A stretch of DNA of 64,000 nucleotides from the NCBI GenBank assembly GCA_000711775.1, contig ARYC01001128.1:37220-101219 (forward strand). Direction: 5' to 3'. This stretch comes from Oxytricha trifallax (Eukaryota; Ciliophora; Spirotrichea; Sporadotrichida; Oxytrichidae). The notes under the pieces were generated by a model. The model did no database searches. It was not told the DNA's origin and saw nothing but the letters and a program-made list of their open reading frames with translations. Positions 50,090 through 58,965 of this stretch are shown piece after piece (position 1 is the stretch's first letter; the number at the start of each line of letters is the position of its first letter). A program made the position numbers and the translations under genes.

Positions 50090-51660
50090 CTTAGTAATTC
50101 TTGGCATCGAGTCTCGACAATGACCTTTAGGCTCTGACTTCCAGTATTGCAGTCGAGGTAAGGGGCGAATCTTCGAATGGACGGTTGCTAGTGGCACCAC
50201 TTGTAGTGGGAGCTATCTCACGACGTTGGAACTTCCGACTCAGACATCTCCTCGGGAGCCAAAATAATTAATCATCTCTTTTTCCCAAAATGTCATTGGA
50301 GTTTCCTAAAGTAATGGTTTACACATATAGTGATGATAGTTTCGGATGTGGAGAGAAAAGCATTACTGTCAAACCATCAGATCTGTATAACTTCCTGCCC
50401 TTTTGCTCTAGACTGAGCACTATTCTCTATGTTTTAATGTTGCAGATTCTCCTTCTATTTATAGGACTTCAATGATGATACAAAGCAGTTGCCAATAATG
50501 AGGCAGATGGATCCTGAAGCAGTTCACTGCGCGCTGTGCTCGTTGGCGTCTCATTTAATGGATTTCCAAACAACCTGGTACTTTAGACCTCTAATAAGAC
50601 TTCGGGGGGAAGTTTCCTGCACTTTTTTTTATTTATATGTAAAATTTAATAAATTTTAAATTAAATATAAAATATAACATTTTTATGACCCATTAATATT
50701 AAGAGGATATTTATACATCATTTAAGTAGTTCAAGAAAATATAGTCTCCTATTATATAGGTATGGAAAGAATAAGATAAATTTAATTAGAATTTTAATAA
50801 CAATTTGATACAATACTTGGAATTACTTTGAGTACAGATAGGACAATTTATTGGTTAAGACACAGAGACCAACAAATTTCAGATGAAATATGTCAGAGTT
50901 GTTGTAATCTGAAGTGAGATATTGACTAATTGATTAATAAATAAAGTATAATTATATCAAGAAAATAGTCCGGAAGTTGGTTTATAGTTGTTATAAAGAT
51001 TAATTTAGCAATAAAATTTCTTTTAAAAAAGTTCAGGAAACTTCCCAAAACCTTTTTTTAATCATAAACAGGTGCAGGAAACTTCCCTCCAAGACTTCTT
51101 CGCACCATAAGGGGCAGGCTCATATGCCAAGAGAGCTGAAGTTTATCAATGTTTAGCAAGCAGTGAATATAAGACCATCTATCACTATCGCTCTTTCAGG
51201 CTCTGCCCTTATACCGACAGTCTCAGCGCAAATGGAGTTGCTGCATCATTGTCTTCTGCCTCAAAATGCACGAAGGGGGTCTTGAACTATGCCAACCCTA
51301 ATCTTCCAACATCCCATAGAATCACAACTATAGTTGGTATTGCTAGAAATGGTCACTTGATTGTTGTTGAACTACACCAGGCCACTGGTGCTATATGGCA
51401 GTCTTGCGATGTTGACGCTTGCAATTGTGTTACAGTAAATGGCAAATGCGCCTATGCCTCAACCTTCTGTTCTTCATTTCTTGCTGCCCGTTGAAGCCCC
51501 AGTAGAAGTGCCTTGATGACTGACAGCTGCACCAGAAATGCTTAGACATGCCACAGTAGTTCATGTCACTGGGGTTTTGTAACCTGACATTTGGCAGTCG
51601 TCATTAATGGCAGTGAGGCTTAATGTAGAGAATGCTGGAGTAACATTGATATGAAGGGGG
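50090..51660 (+). pseudogene. YHYH-domain gene copy C with an intervening TIR insertion
   Basis: The 5' part (50110-50280) encodes SIAVEVRGESSNGRLLVAP and SRRWNFRLRHLLGS, shared with the locus at 57.9-58.3 kb. Then come DFNDDTKQLPIMRQ (about 50467), AVLVGVSFNGFP and GTLDLQQDF (to 50603). The insertion at 50604-51090 follows, and the frame resumes DFFAPQGAGSYAKRAE, VYQCLASSEYKTIYHYRSF, SLSANGVAASLSSASKCTKG, HRITTIVGIARNGHLIV, QATGAIWQSCDVDACNCVTV. Removing the insertion together with one copy of the 8-bp repeat joins DF to FA in frame, as in copy B. A one-base loss near 50575 still shifts the frame. The second-Gly change in DACNC is unusual for the family. Confidence 0.65.
50604..51090. mobile_element. 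487-bp TIR insertion / IES with 8-bp direct repeat
   Basis: The ends are inverted repeats, GGGGGGAAGTTTCCTGCAC at the left and GTGCAGGAAACTTCCCTCC at the right, 18 of 19 positions complementary. AAGACTTC flanks it at 50596-50603 and 51091-51098. The interior is AT-rich with no ORF; a partial end copy (TTCAGGAAACTTCCC) lies near 51033. It interrupts the YHYH reading frame, which is restored by excision between the repeats. This fits an IES with a pointer, or a hAT-like element with an 8-bp target duplication. Confidence 0.8.
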
Positions 51661-53035
51661 TAATTAGTTTCTGTTTATTTGAAAGTATCTGTTTTCACTA
51701 TTAATTGTTTGAATTAGTCTTAAACTTAATCAAATTATAATAAACATTTATCAACAATTGTGCTTTTTATTGAACTATTAAAGATTGAATGCTACCTTTA
51801 GCCACCTTTTTCTCACCTATTTAACTTTTATCAATCGGGTTTTATTTAAGAAATAATTAAGTGAATTTAAATGCTCTTTTTAATTATTTGAATAAAAAAA
51901 TATGATATTTCAGCTTAAAACATTTAAATATAATTATCTTTATTAATAACATCTTAGAAAATACAAAACAAAAATAAATTGTTGATTTAGAGGCTTTGAT
52001 CATAACTACATCATTTCAGAGCCATTTTCAATTAAGTTTGATCACTAAATGAGTCATTTGAGACTTGAGTTTAATCAAGTCAGAGATTCTAAGGTATAGA
52101 GACTATATAAAGGAGGAAGAAACACCCACTAGCTAATATATTGGGCTTTTAAGCTTTTATTTTAAGATATAAGTATAAAAAACAGTTTAGAATTAAAAAT
52201 ATAATTGTTTATGAGATTACTATGACTATATATAATTGCAAATTTAATATAGATAGCATAAAGAAAATTCGATTATGAGAAAGCTCTATCATTTGTCATT
52301 AAACTATCTAATTCAAGATATCTGGCAGTATTGAAGAATAAAATATTTTACAATGAGATAATGTAGGTATGGAAAAAGTTCTACAGCCAATTGTTAAGTG
52401 GATATAGAAATAATTTCATTGAAAATTCAAAAAATTAAGCATGCTTATAGGACCTATTTATTACACATTCTGAAATAAGTAGTTATAAAAAGTAATTGAT
52501 CCCTTTAAAATGATTTACAACATTTATAATATAAATGAATATTGTAAGGGACAAACTAAGAAGCAATATGATGATGACTTCAGAACTATTTGAATTGTAA
52601 ATATAGCTACCATGATGGGGTATAAAGGTAAACAATGTAAGATATTAATAAAATTTGCTTTCTTGATTACTAAAAATAAATAATTTTTAAAGTGTTACTG
52701 ACTAATACTATTTTTGCACAAAAACAATATACATGGAGTTAAACTTAAAGAATAATTAAAATTCCAATTAAACTTAATTTAAGATTATAGATCGAATATC
52801 TAAAAGAAAATATTAAAAACTATTTTATAGACAATAAGTAAAATTCTATAAAATGTTTGGAAGAGATAAGTTAATTAAAAAATATTGATATTTTATTTAT
52901 TTAATGTACTTCATTTAAATAAGATTTAGTCTAAATTTACTAATTAAAGAAAATAAAACACAAAAGAGTAAGTTTTTTTTGAATTTGAAAGTTAGTTAAT
53001 TTATATTTTAAATTTGAATTCAAGTATAATATTAT
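51661..53035. other. AT-rich intergenic region
   Basis: No gene or RNA recognised. Confidence 0.4.
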
Positions 53036-53039
53036 TAAT

Positions 53040-53122
53040 ATTTGGTAGCTAGTCATATTTTTAACTAGGCTTATTTATATATATTTATATCTAGGTCCAT
53101 TACAAATTAACTAGCTACCAAA
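53040..53122. repeat. hairpin with 14-nt arms
   Basis: ATTTGGTAGCTAGT at the left and ACTAGCTACCAAAT at the right form a perfect inverted repeat around about 55 nt of AT-rich DNA. It lies just downstream of the YHYH copy D 3' end. Confidence 0.6.
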
Positions 53123-53189
53123 TTTTTTAATCTAGCATTTGAGACTTTAAAAATATTAAATCATTCTTAAGTTTTATTCCTAACTGCCA

Positions 53190-53675
53190 CTAATGGCGAC
53201 TGAAAAATCTTAGCTGATACATCCCTAGCGAAGAGGAAGGCATTGATGTTCTATAGCCAGCGACTGCATATGATGGTGTGACAGAGGGGTCTTAAGCATG
53301 CAACAGTGTAAGGATGGAACAAAGGAATCACATAGTAGTACTCTCCCTTGATTGTCACTCCATTACATTCAACTAAACCCCAAGGCAACCATAGCAAATC
53401 AATAGCTTCGTATCGTTCAACATCAAGTGACCATCTTTATCAAGACCAGCTAGACCTGAGATTCTATGGGCTGTTGGAACATTAGTGTTGGCGTATTTTA
53501 AGACCCCTTTCATGCATTTTGAGATAAAAGAGCATGATGTAGCAACATCCTTTTCCGCTGAGACTGTTGGTATATGCGAAGAACTGAAAGAGAAGTAGTA
53601 ATAAGTGATAGAGGATCTTATATTCACTGCTTCCTATACATTGATCAAGTTCAACTATCTTGGTATGCGACAATC
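53190..53675 (-). pseudogene. YHYH gene copy D/E, 3' half
   Basis: Minus strand: SHTKIVELDQCIGSSEYKIL, TNSLSGKGCC, SKCMKGVLKYANTNVPTAH, RISGLAGLDKDGHLM, VECNGVTIKGEYYYV and IPLFHPYTVACLR. It begins exactly where copy E (57.7-58.3 kb, same strand) stops, and together they cover one YHYH gene split by the 4-kb transposon. Frame changes occur near 53580 and 53420. The GEYYYV motif corresponds to the YHYH signature region. Confidence 0.6.
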
Positions 53676-53752
53676 ATAATATATAATAATTTAAACTTAT
53701 TAATTTAATTATTTATTCTATACTAAAGCTACTAATTTTTCATGTCCATAAC

Positions 53753-54723
53753 TCAAGTCTCTGCGTTTATCAATTGGTTGCCAAAAGAAGTGAAGTTAGG
53801 TCTGATATTATTAGGTCTGGCGAACACTTCTAGGTTGAGTCTATCTGGGGCCATTTGCTATATGAAGTCATAAATTTGCTTGGGCTTCTCGGAGTGCTTT
53901 CCTACTTCAGAAAAGATGACATTATCAGTCACATGATACTTAAGCATGTCAGTGACGTAACCTTTTTTCCCAATAAGAAAGCTCTCGTTATTATGGGCTG
54001 TGTACATGCCAGATCCTTTATGTAGTTTATGATTCTTTGTCAATTTTATCCATTCACCTTTCTCTACTTCATCATAGCCATGATTTTTGAAGAACTGTCT
54101 TGCAACCTCTTTCTTTTGATTTACAAACCACATAATGAGAATTCCTCTCTCTTGTACTAACTCTATAGGCATCTTTAGAATTTCCTCATCACTCACGGTA
54201 CCATAGGGAACTCCTTATTTTATTCTGTATGCAGGGTCCATGAGTACTACTTCATAAAGCTTCCCATACCTTACCATAGCGTCATTTGCAATTAGCTCCC
54301 ACATTTTATAATCATTTATATCTCCCTAGAATATGACAGGCTCAGTTACTGTTTTGTATTTGATTTAATAAACCTTTTGCTATATTGTTATTAGCTTGTA
54401 CCCATCTATAACATCCGTTTCAACTTTTTCGGGGCCTTCAGGAAATTTTGGAGTTGAGCTATCTTTTCTCATCTTAGTTATTACTTTAGTTTTGTTCATA
54501 TTTAGATTGCAAACACTTTCATGTCTTTTACAGTTGTAAGCTCTACCCTTAACTTTACCGCAATACTGACAAGTACGTTCCTTTAGCTTTATGTTGTCCC
54601 TTGCTACTTAATGGACCTCCCTATGATAGTTTGACTGGTGAACTTCGAGTGATTTAGGCTTTCATGCGTGGATGGTGTCTCAAAATAATTGCAAATATAT
54701 TTCTCACTTTTGATAAGCTTCAT
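53753..54723 (-). CDS. zinc-finger / MT-A70 (METTL3-type) adenine methyltransferase of the transposon
   Basis: The ATG is at 54721-54723 (MKLIKSEKYICNYFE). One frame change near 54655 is needed to join SLEVHQSNYHREVHQ and the finger-like CQYCGKVKGRAYNCKRHESVC. The catalytic domain follows: KLYEVVLMDPAYRIKQGVPY, YGTVSDEEILKMPIELV, MWFVNQKKEVARQFF, GYDEVEKGEWIKL, NESFLIGKKGYV, VIFSEVGKHSEKPKQIYDFI, and APDRLNLEVFARP with FTSFGNQL. It ends at TGA 53753-53755. The order and spacing match METTL3/MTA-type MT-A70 enzymes (m6A on RNA or DNA). The catalytic DPPW tetrad is DPAY here, so activity is uncertain. The domain is otherwise complete, about 320 residues in total. The N-terminal fingers probably target DNA or RNA. 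Confidence 0.85.
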
Positions 54724-54727
54724 TGAC

Positions 54728-55788
54728 TATATTTTCTTTTGCATTTAGGTTCTAAAATTTTTCTTTTCAAAGTTTTATTCATGCTTTAGCTATATTAGTA
54801 TACTTTTGATTTGAATATTGAATTGAGTAGAAACTTAGGAGGTAAAATTTTTTGAGTAGAAACTTAGGCTCAAGATTATTAAAAGGGTTTATGGTTTAGC
54901 ATCTATCTTATCACCATGCTATAAAGCCATTTTAGTATTTTTAAAATGATTATTCTATAATTTCTTATTTAGTTTATAATTATTATTAAATTATTATGAA
55001 GAATATAGAATTATGAAATTTACTATGAATTTATACCAAAAATAATCTAGAAGCAAGCCATAGCATAAATGGGAACTTAGTAATAATTATATTAAATAAT
55101 TTTTCAGTTATCATTTTACATTTATTTGGTTTGAAACTATAATCCTTAAACTATATTATAGGGAGAGTAAAATTAATATAGTAGAGTGCACTATGGCTTC
55201 CTCGTTTGAGTTAAGTTAAAAAAGTAAGTAATAATTTATTAATAAAATTAAATAATTATTGCATATTTTCTCTATATTATATGAATAAGTATTGACGTGG
55301 TACATTACTTCAATAATAGTAAATGTAGAGATTCACTAAGCATAGTAAAAAAAATGAGTGAAAACTTAGGAAGCCAAATTTTATGAGTAAAAACTTAGGA
55401 AGTCTATACAAGAGTTTAAAAAGTAAGTAAAATATAACCTTTTTATATACCAATGTACGCTAATAAATTAAATAATGATAAGATTATATAATATTTTTTT
55501 ACATTCACAACTCAGGAGTCCATGGAGGAGTGGTATCCTCTTATATTAATTACATTTATTTCATATTATTAATAAGTTTTGGTTATTTTTAATGCTAATG
55601 CTTATTATAATTATTAGCTTTCATGTTGGTAAAGTTTTATGTAATTTCTGGTCAGCATGTATAGCTAAGGCTCAAGCCTAAATTTCAGATAAGTATACTA
55701 ATTTTAACTCATGAATCAAACTTTACAACAGAATATTAAATTGATTTCGTTAAATATAACTATTTAATCATAATAAAAAATATAGCCG
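54728..55788. repeat. transposon spacer with four GAGTRRAAACTTAGG direct repeats
   Basis: GAGTAGAAACTTAGG starts at about 54824 and 54854; GAGTGAAAACTTAGG and GAGTAAAAACTTAGG start at about 55355 and 55385. The copies are paired about 30 nt apart, all in the same direction. A GGCTTCCT partial inverse lies near 55197. The rest is AT-rich with no ORF. Possible roles are binding sites for the element's zinc-finger protein or transposase, or remnants of a nested insertion. Confidence 0.6.
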
Positions 55789-56544
55789 ATGGAGAGCATA
55801 GACGTCCATAGTCATGGCATCAGAGAATTTTAAAATAAATTTAGGTCCAAAAATGACTGGTTGAATTTTTTGCGATTTAACAGTAAGATAATAATATTAA
55901 CACTTATAGAGGGGTACTTCTTGCCTAACGATGACCATGTTACCATGAGGTTCATTAAGGACTTTTTTTCTGGCGAAAAGCTCCTTTTGAAATCTGGAGA
56001 GGTTGTATAGTTGAACGTTCCATATTATGAGGAACTTTAAGTAAAGAACATTTTTAATCAAATTCAAGAAGACCCATAAATCATGAAATTCATGAATTAT
56101 TACCCAGACTATTAAGTGCTCCCTGATAGAAAGTACTTCTATGGGGTCTTGAGCACCCTTCATACAATCTATTTGTCCTCACTCATAAGGCATGCAAATA
56201 GGTCAAGAAATCTAAGCGACACTATGGAGGAAGAAAAAGAAAAAATACTTATAAAGGATGAGGTGTATAGACAGCTACAAGGAGAGCCATTTTTTTCAAG
56301 TAAGATTTATTATATTTAATAATTAATAATTAGAGTCTAAAGGCAAAGCACTCTCTATGCTCAAGCTTAAGTCAAGACCTCGCTAACAAAAAAAGAAGAG
56401 GGAGTACCATGAGATATCGGTATCTTTTCCGATTACAAGTCTAATACTGAGGGTAAGAGAGCAGTGAGTGCCCAACATAGAGACACTATCATGACTCAAG
56501 AGTCACAGTCAGAAAGAGTACTCGAAAATGATTCCATGGAATGA
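55789..56544 (+). CDS. conserved transposon ORF resembling the TBE 22-kDa gene
   Basis: ATG 55789 (MESIDVHSHGIREFQNKF) to TGA 56542-56544, 252 codons in one frame, with many TAA/TAG Gln codons and one TGA at codon 208 (56410-56412). The first stop gives a 207-residue product of about 24 kDa. Segments: GYFLPNDDHVTMRFIKDFF, LLKSGEVVQLNVPYYEELQ, YPDYQVLPDRKYFYGVLSTL, IYLSSLIRHANRSRN. Codons after the TGA also look coding (DIGIFSDYKSNTEGKRA), so codon 208 may be a recent nonsense change. Function is unknown. Assignment to the TBE 22-kDa class rests on position and size, not on an alignment. It converges on the transposase with a 30-nt gap. Confidence 0.7.
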
Positions 56545-56574
56545 ACCACTATTATTTTGCTGTTATAACTGCGT

Positions 56575-57633
56575 TCAGCTTTTTACGTTATTATTCTATA
56601 AAAAATATTTCATCTTGTTCAAGTGCCTATCTATTATATTTCTTATTGTTTGAGTTTAAACACTCTCTATTGCTTATTTAATAAAATTGATATGCTAAGT
56701 CTCCCCCACTTTGAAGTCATTTGATATCATCTGTCGTTTGTATTTTTTCTTAACTTAGGAGAAGACTTCCTCTATACAATGGAACTCTGGCGAGTATGGG
56801 GCGTTAAACAAGCAGCTCCAGTTGTAACTTTTTATTTTATTCTGGACAGTCTTGCTATGGTGCCCTCTTAGATTGTCCCAAAAAATTGCAACATCTTGTT
56901 ATTAATTCTTAATGTGAAGATAGTCAATCATAGCAGAGGTGTCAGCTGAGTTGATAGATTTTTATTTGATAAAATAACCCTCCAGTCCTGATTCCATGCT
57001 TATAGCAACAATGGCTGCGAAAGTCTTCAGTTTTAAGCCTTCTTTTTAGATTTTTTAGTTTTATAGTGGCCTAGCCCATGCATGCTACTCTACCTTGTAA
57101 GGTTTAAAGATAACCTCGTCAACGTAAATAATTTTCCCACACTGAGCTACCATGTCCAGAAGTAGAGCGAACTTTTCTTATCGTTATTATTAAATAACTT
57201 GTTGTTTAGACTTGCTTATATTGTATGTGCTTCTCATGACTTTGTATTTAATCTTGAACTTTTTGTAGATATATTGAATTTAGGAAGGGGATATTTTATG
57301 TTCTGGGAATTTTCTATGGAAAAGCTTGGCCCTTGTATGGAGAGACAGCCCTTTCTGCTCATCCAATGTTTATTCACTGACTAAGTAGTTTATCTCCTGC
57401 GCATGCAACTTTGACTTCTGTTTTCGCTTGCCTGGCCTGGCTTAGCTTGGTAGCTCACTCTGCCTTGAGCATACCTGTCTGACATATCTTATGGATACCC
57501 TTAATACCTTTGAAATGTCTTTCAGAGTATGAACCAACATAGGCTTTGTTCTAGGCTTAGTCGTTCCATATCTCAACAACAAGACATAGCGATCAACTTT
57601 ATCTTTGATTGAGGAGTTTGAGAGTGATTTCAT
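56575..57633 (-). CDS. Tc1/mariner-superfamily transposase (DD34E), intact
   Basis: ATG 57631-57633 to TGA 56575-56577, 352 residues (about 41 kDa), with no frameshift; TAA/TAG read as Gln. The N-terminus has a helix-turn-helix-like region (VHTLKDISKVLRVSIRYVRQ, residues 34-53). The catalytic triad is Asp172 in KIIYVDEVIF, Asp253 in AIFWDNLRGHH and Glu288 in NAPYSPEFHCIEEVFS, with 34 residues between the last two, as in Tc1-type enzymes. Size and motifs match the 42-kDa TBE transposase, which in Oxytricha is needed for genome rearrangement. This ORF is the cleanest in the window, suggesting a young or selected copy. Confidence 0.93.
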
Positions 57634-57700
57634 TCTAGTGCGAGTTTTATTAATAGAGTTATTAAATTATTATATATCATAAAATATAAATCATGAATGC

Positions 57701-58290
57701 TCCCTTTGATGAGAAGAAGTCGTATAAGTGCTCTAAAGTGGCAGAGTGCAAGAGAACTCCATTGGTTAAGACGCATCCGAGCGCTGCGGAACAGTCAACT
57801 GTTTCAGAATGCCCCTGCCTCCATATTGGCAGAACCTTTGCGTCATCATTAGAATCCTATAGATTAAAGTAGAATCCGCAAGGTATCACAAACTACAACA
57901 TAGAGAATAGCGATCATTCTAAAGTGGAAAAGGGCTGCATACTAAAGAGATTGGTAAGTTTGACAATAATGCTTTTCTCTCAAAATTTGAAACAATAAGC
58001 ACTGTAGGTTTATACCATCACTTTGGGAAACTCCAATAGCCTTTTGGGAAATACTGATGCTTGATTTTCTCGGCTCCCCGAAGAGATGTTTGAGTCGGAA
58101 GTTCTACCGTCGTGAAATATTTCCCGCTGCGTAGAGTGGTGTCACTGGTCGCCCTCCATTCGAAGATTAGCCACTAATTTCGACTGCTATACTAGAAGTT
58201 AAGAATGCCGAAAGGCTAATGCCTACACTGGCTGCCAAGAATGATCAACACGAGACGCTAGGAATTCAGAATCAAATATCTACATGATGG
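57701..58290 (-). pseudogene. YHYH gene copy D/E, 5' half
   Basis: Minus strand: AVEISGQSSNG with FRLKHLFGEP (about 58190-58060), then DSNDDAKVLPIWRQ, ETVDCSAALGCVLTNGV and HLYDFFSSKGAF (57860-57700), ending where the transposon starts. It continues in sense at 53675 (copy D). In the full gene the junction corresponds to FAPQGAGSYAK of copy C, so the insertion is in the middle of the conserved domain. The exact joint is off by a few bases, so precise repair is not shown. Confidence 0.55.
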
Positions 58291-58299
58291 CAAATGAGA

Positions 58300-58692
58300 T
58301 TTACAAGCCCACTCTTATCAACCAGGGCTAGAATGGAGACAGTATGCTTTCACTTGATGCAATCACGGAGGTCAAGATATGGGTATCGGCAAGAACATGG
58401 AGAAGACTGATATCGATAAGATGTTTAAGTCTGTGGATATTGAAGGCAGTGGGTTCATTGACTACTCAGCCTCGTTCTTTCCACTATGAATGAGATGAAC
58501 CTTCACAAAAACAAGATCCTATAACAGGCCTTATAATGCTCGACAAGGATAGTAGTGGTTTCATCTCATCTGAGGAAATCAAGGAAATTCTTGGCTTTGG
58601 GAAGACTATCTCAGAGGAAGCTGTCTATCACATTATTAAGCAAGTCAAACTAAGGAAGGCTGTCATGCATCATTCGAAGAATAATCATATAT
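58300..58692 (+). pseudogene. CDPK-type EF-hand fragment
   Basis: + strand pieces: TDIDKMFKSVDIEGSGFIDY (EF loop D-IEGSGFIDY), TMNEMNLHKNKIL, IMLDKDSSGFISSEEIKEIL (EF loop DKDSSGFISSEE), FGKTISEEAVYHIIKQV. This is the calmodulin-like half of calcium-dependent protein kinases. Two frame changes are present (near 58475 and 58525), and there is no kinase domain next to it. The frame ends at a TGA near 58690. It lies on the 5' side of the YHYH locus, in the opposite direction. Confidence 0.7.
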
Positions 58693-58799
58693 GATAAAGA
58701 AATCATTCAGCTGATTATTTTGCATAGTAAATGACATAATACATTAAATTAAAAAAATTACATTCATCCTAATTTTCACAATCTATGATATCATTTTGA

Positions 58800-58965
58800 C
58801 TAAACATCAGCCAAGTGGTGCATTAGAAGTTCAATTATTGTCTCAAGGTATCAGGTCTTGAGAAGGACTTTATAAAGCCTCTTCCTGCGGAATATGACCA
58901 TTTAAGGAACAATATGAGAGGAGTTGGAAAATTTAGAGGTTCGAAGGAGGAATATTAATTACTAT
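58800..58965 (+). pseudogene. fragment paralogous to 34950-35090
   Basis: It encodes VSRYQVLRRTLQSLFLRNM in one frame, preceded by QPSGALE in another. It matches the inverted copy at 35 kb at nucleotide and protein level. The family is unknown. Confidence 0.4.

Larger units (their letters stand above)
53676..57700. mobile_element. 4-kb DD34E transposon with MT-A70 methyltransferase gene
   Basis: Imperfect terminal inverted repeats: at the left ATATATAATAATTTAA (53682-53697), and the same sequence inverted at the right (about 57663-57678). ATGATT borders both junctions with the YHYH gene. Genes: MT-A70/zinc finger (minus, left), a conserved ORF (+, middle) and transposase (minus, right); the last two converge. 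A ~1-kb non-coding spacer contains four copies of GAGTRRAAACTTAGG. Gene content parallels Oxytricha TBE elements (transposase, 22-kDa ORF, zinc-finger protein), but the third gene has a methyltransferase instead of a kinase, and the ends lack C4A4 repeats. Confidence 0.8.

Noticed and set aside
56297-56330. 34-nt intron in the transposon 22-kDa-like ORF (GTAAGA...ATTAG)
   Set aside because: Reading straight through keeps one frame (TAA as Gln) for the whole 252-codon ORF, so no intron is needed.
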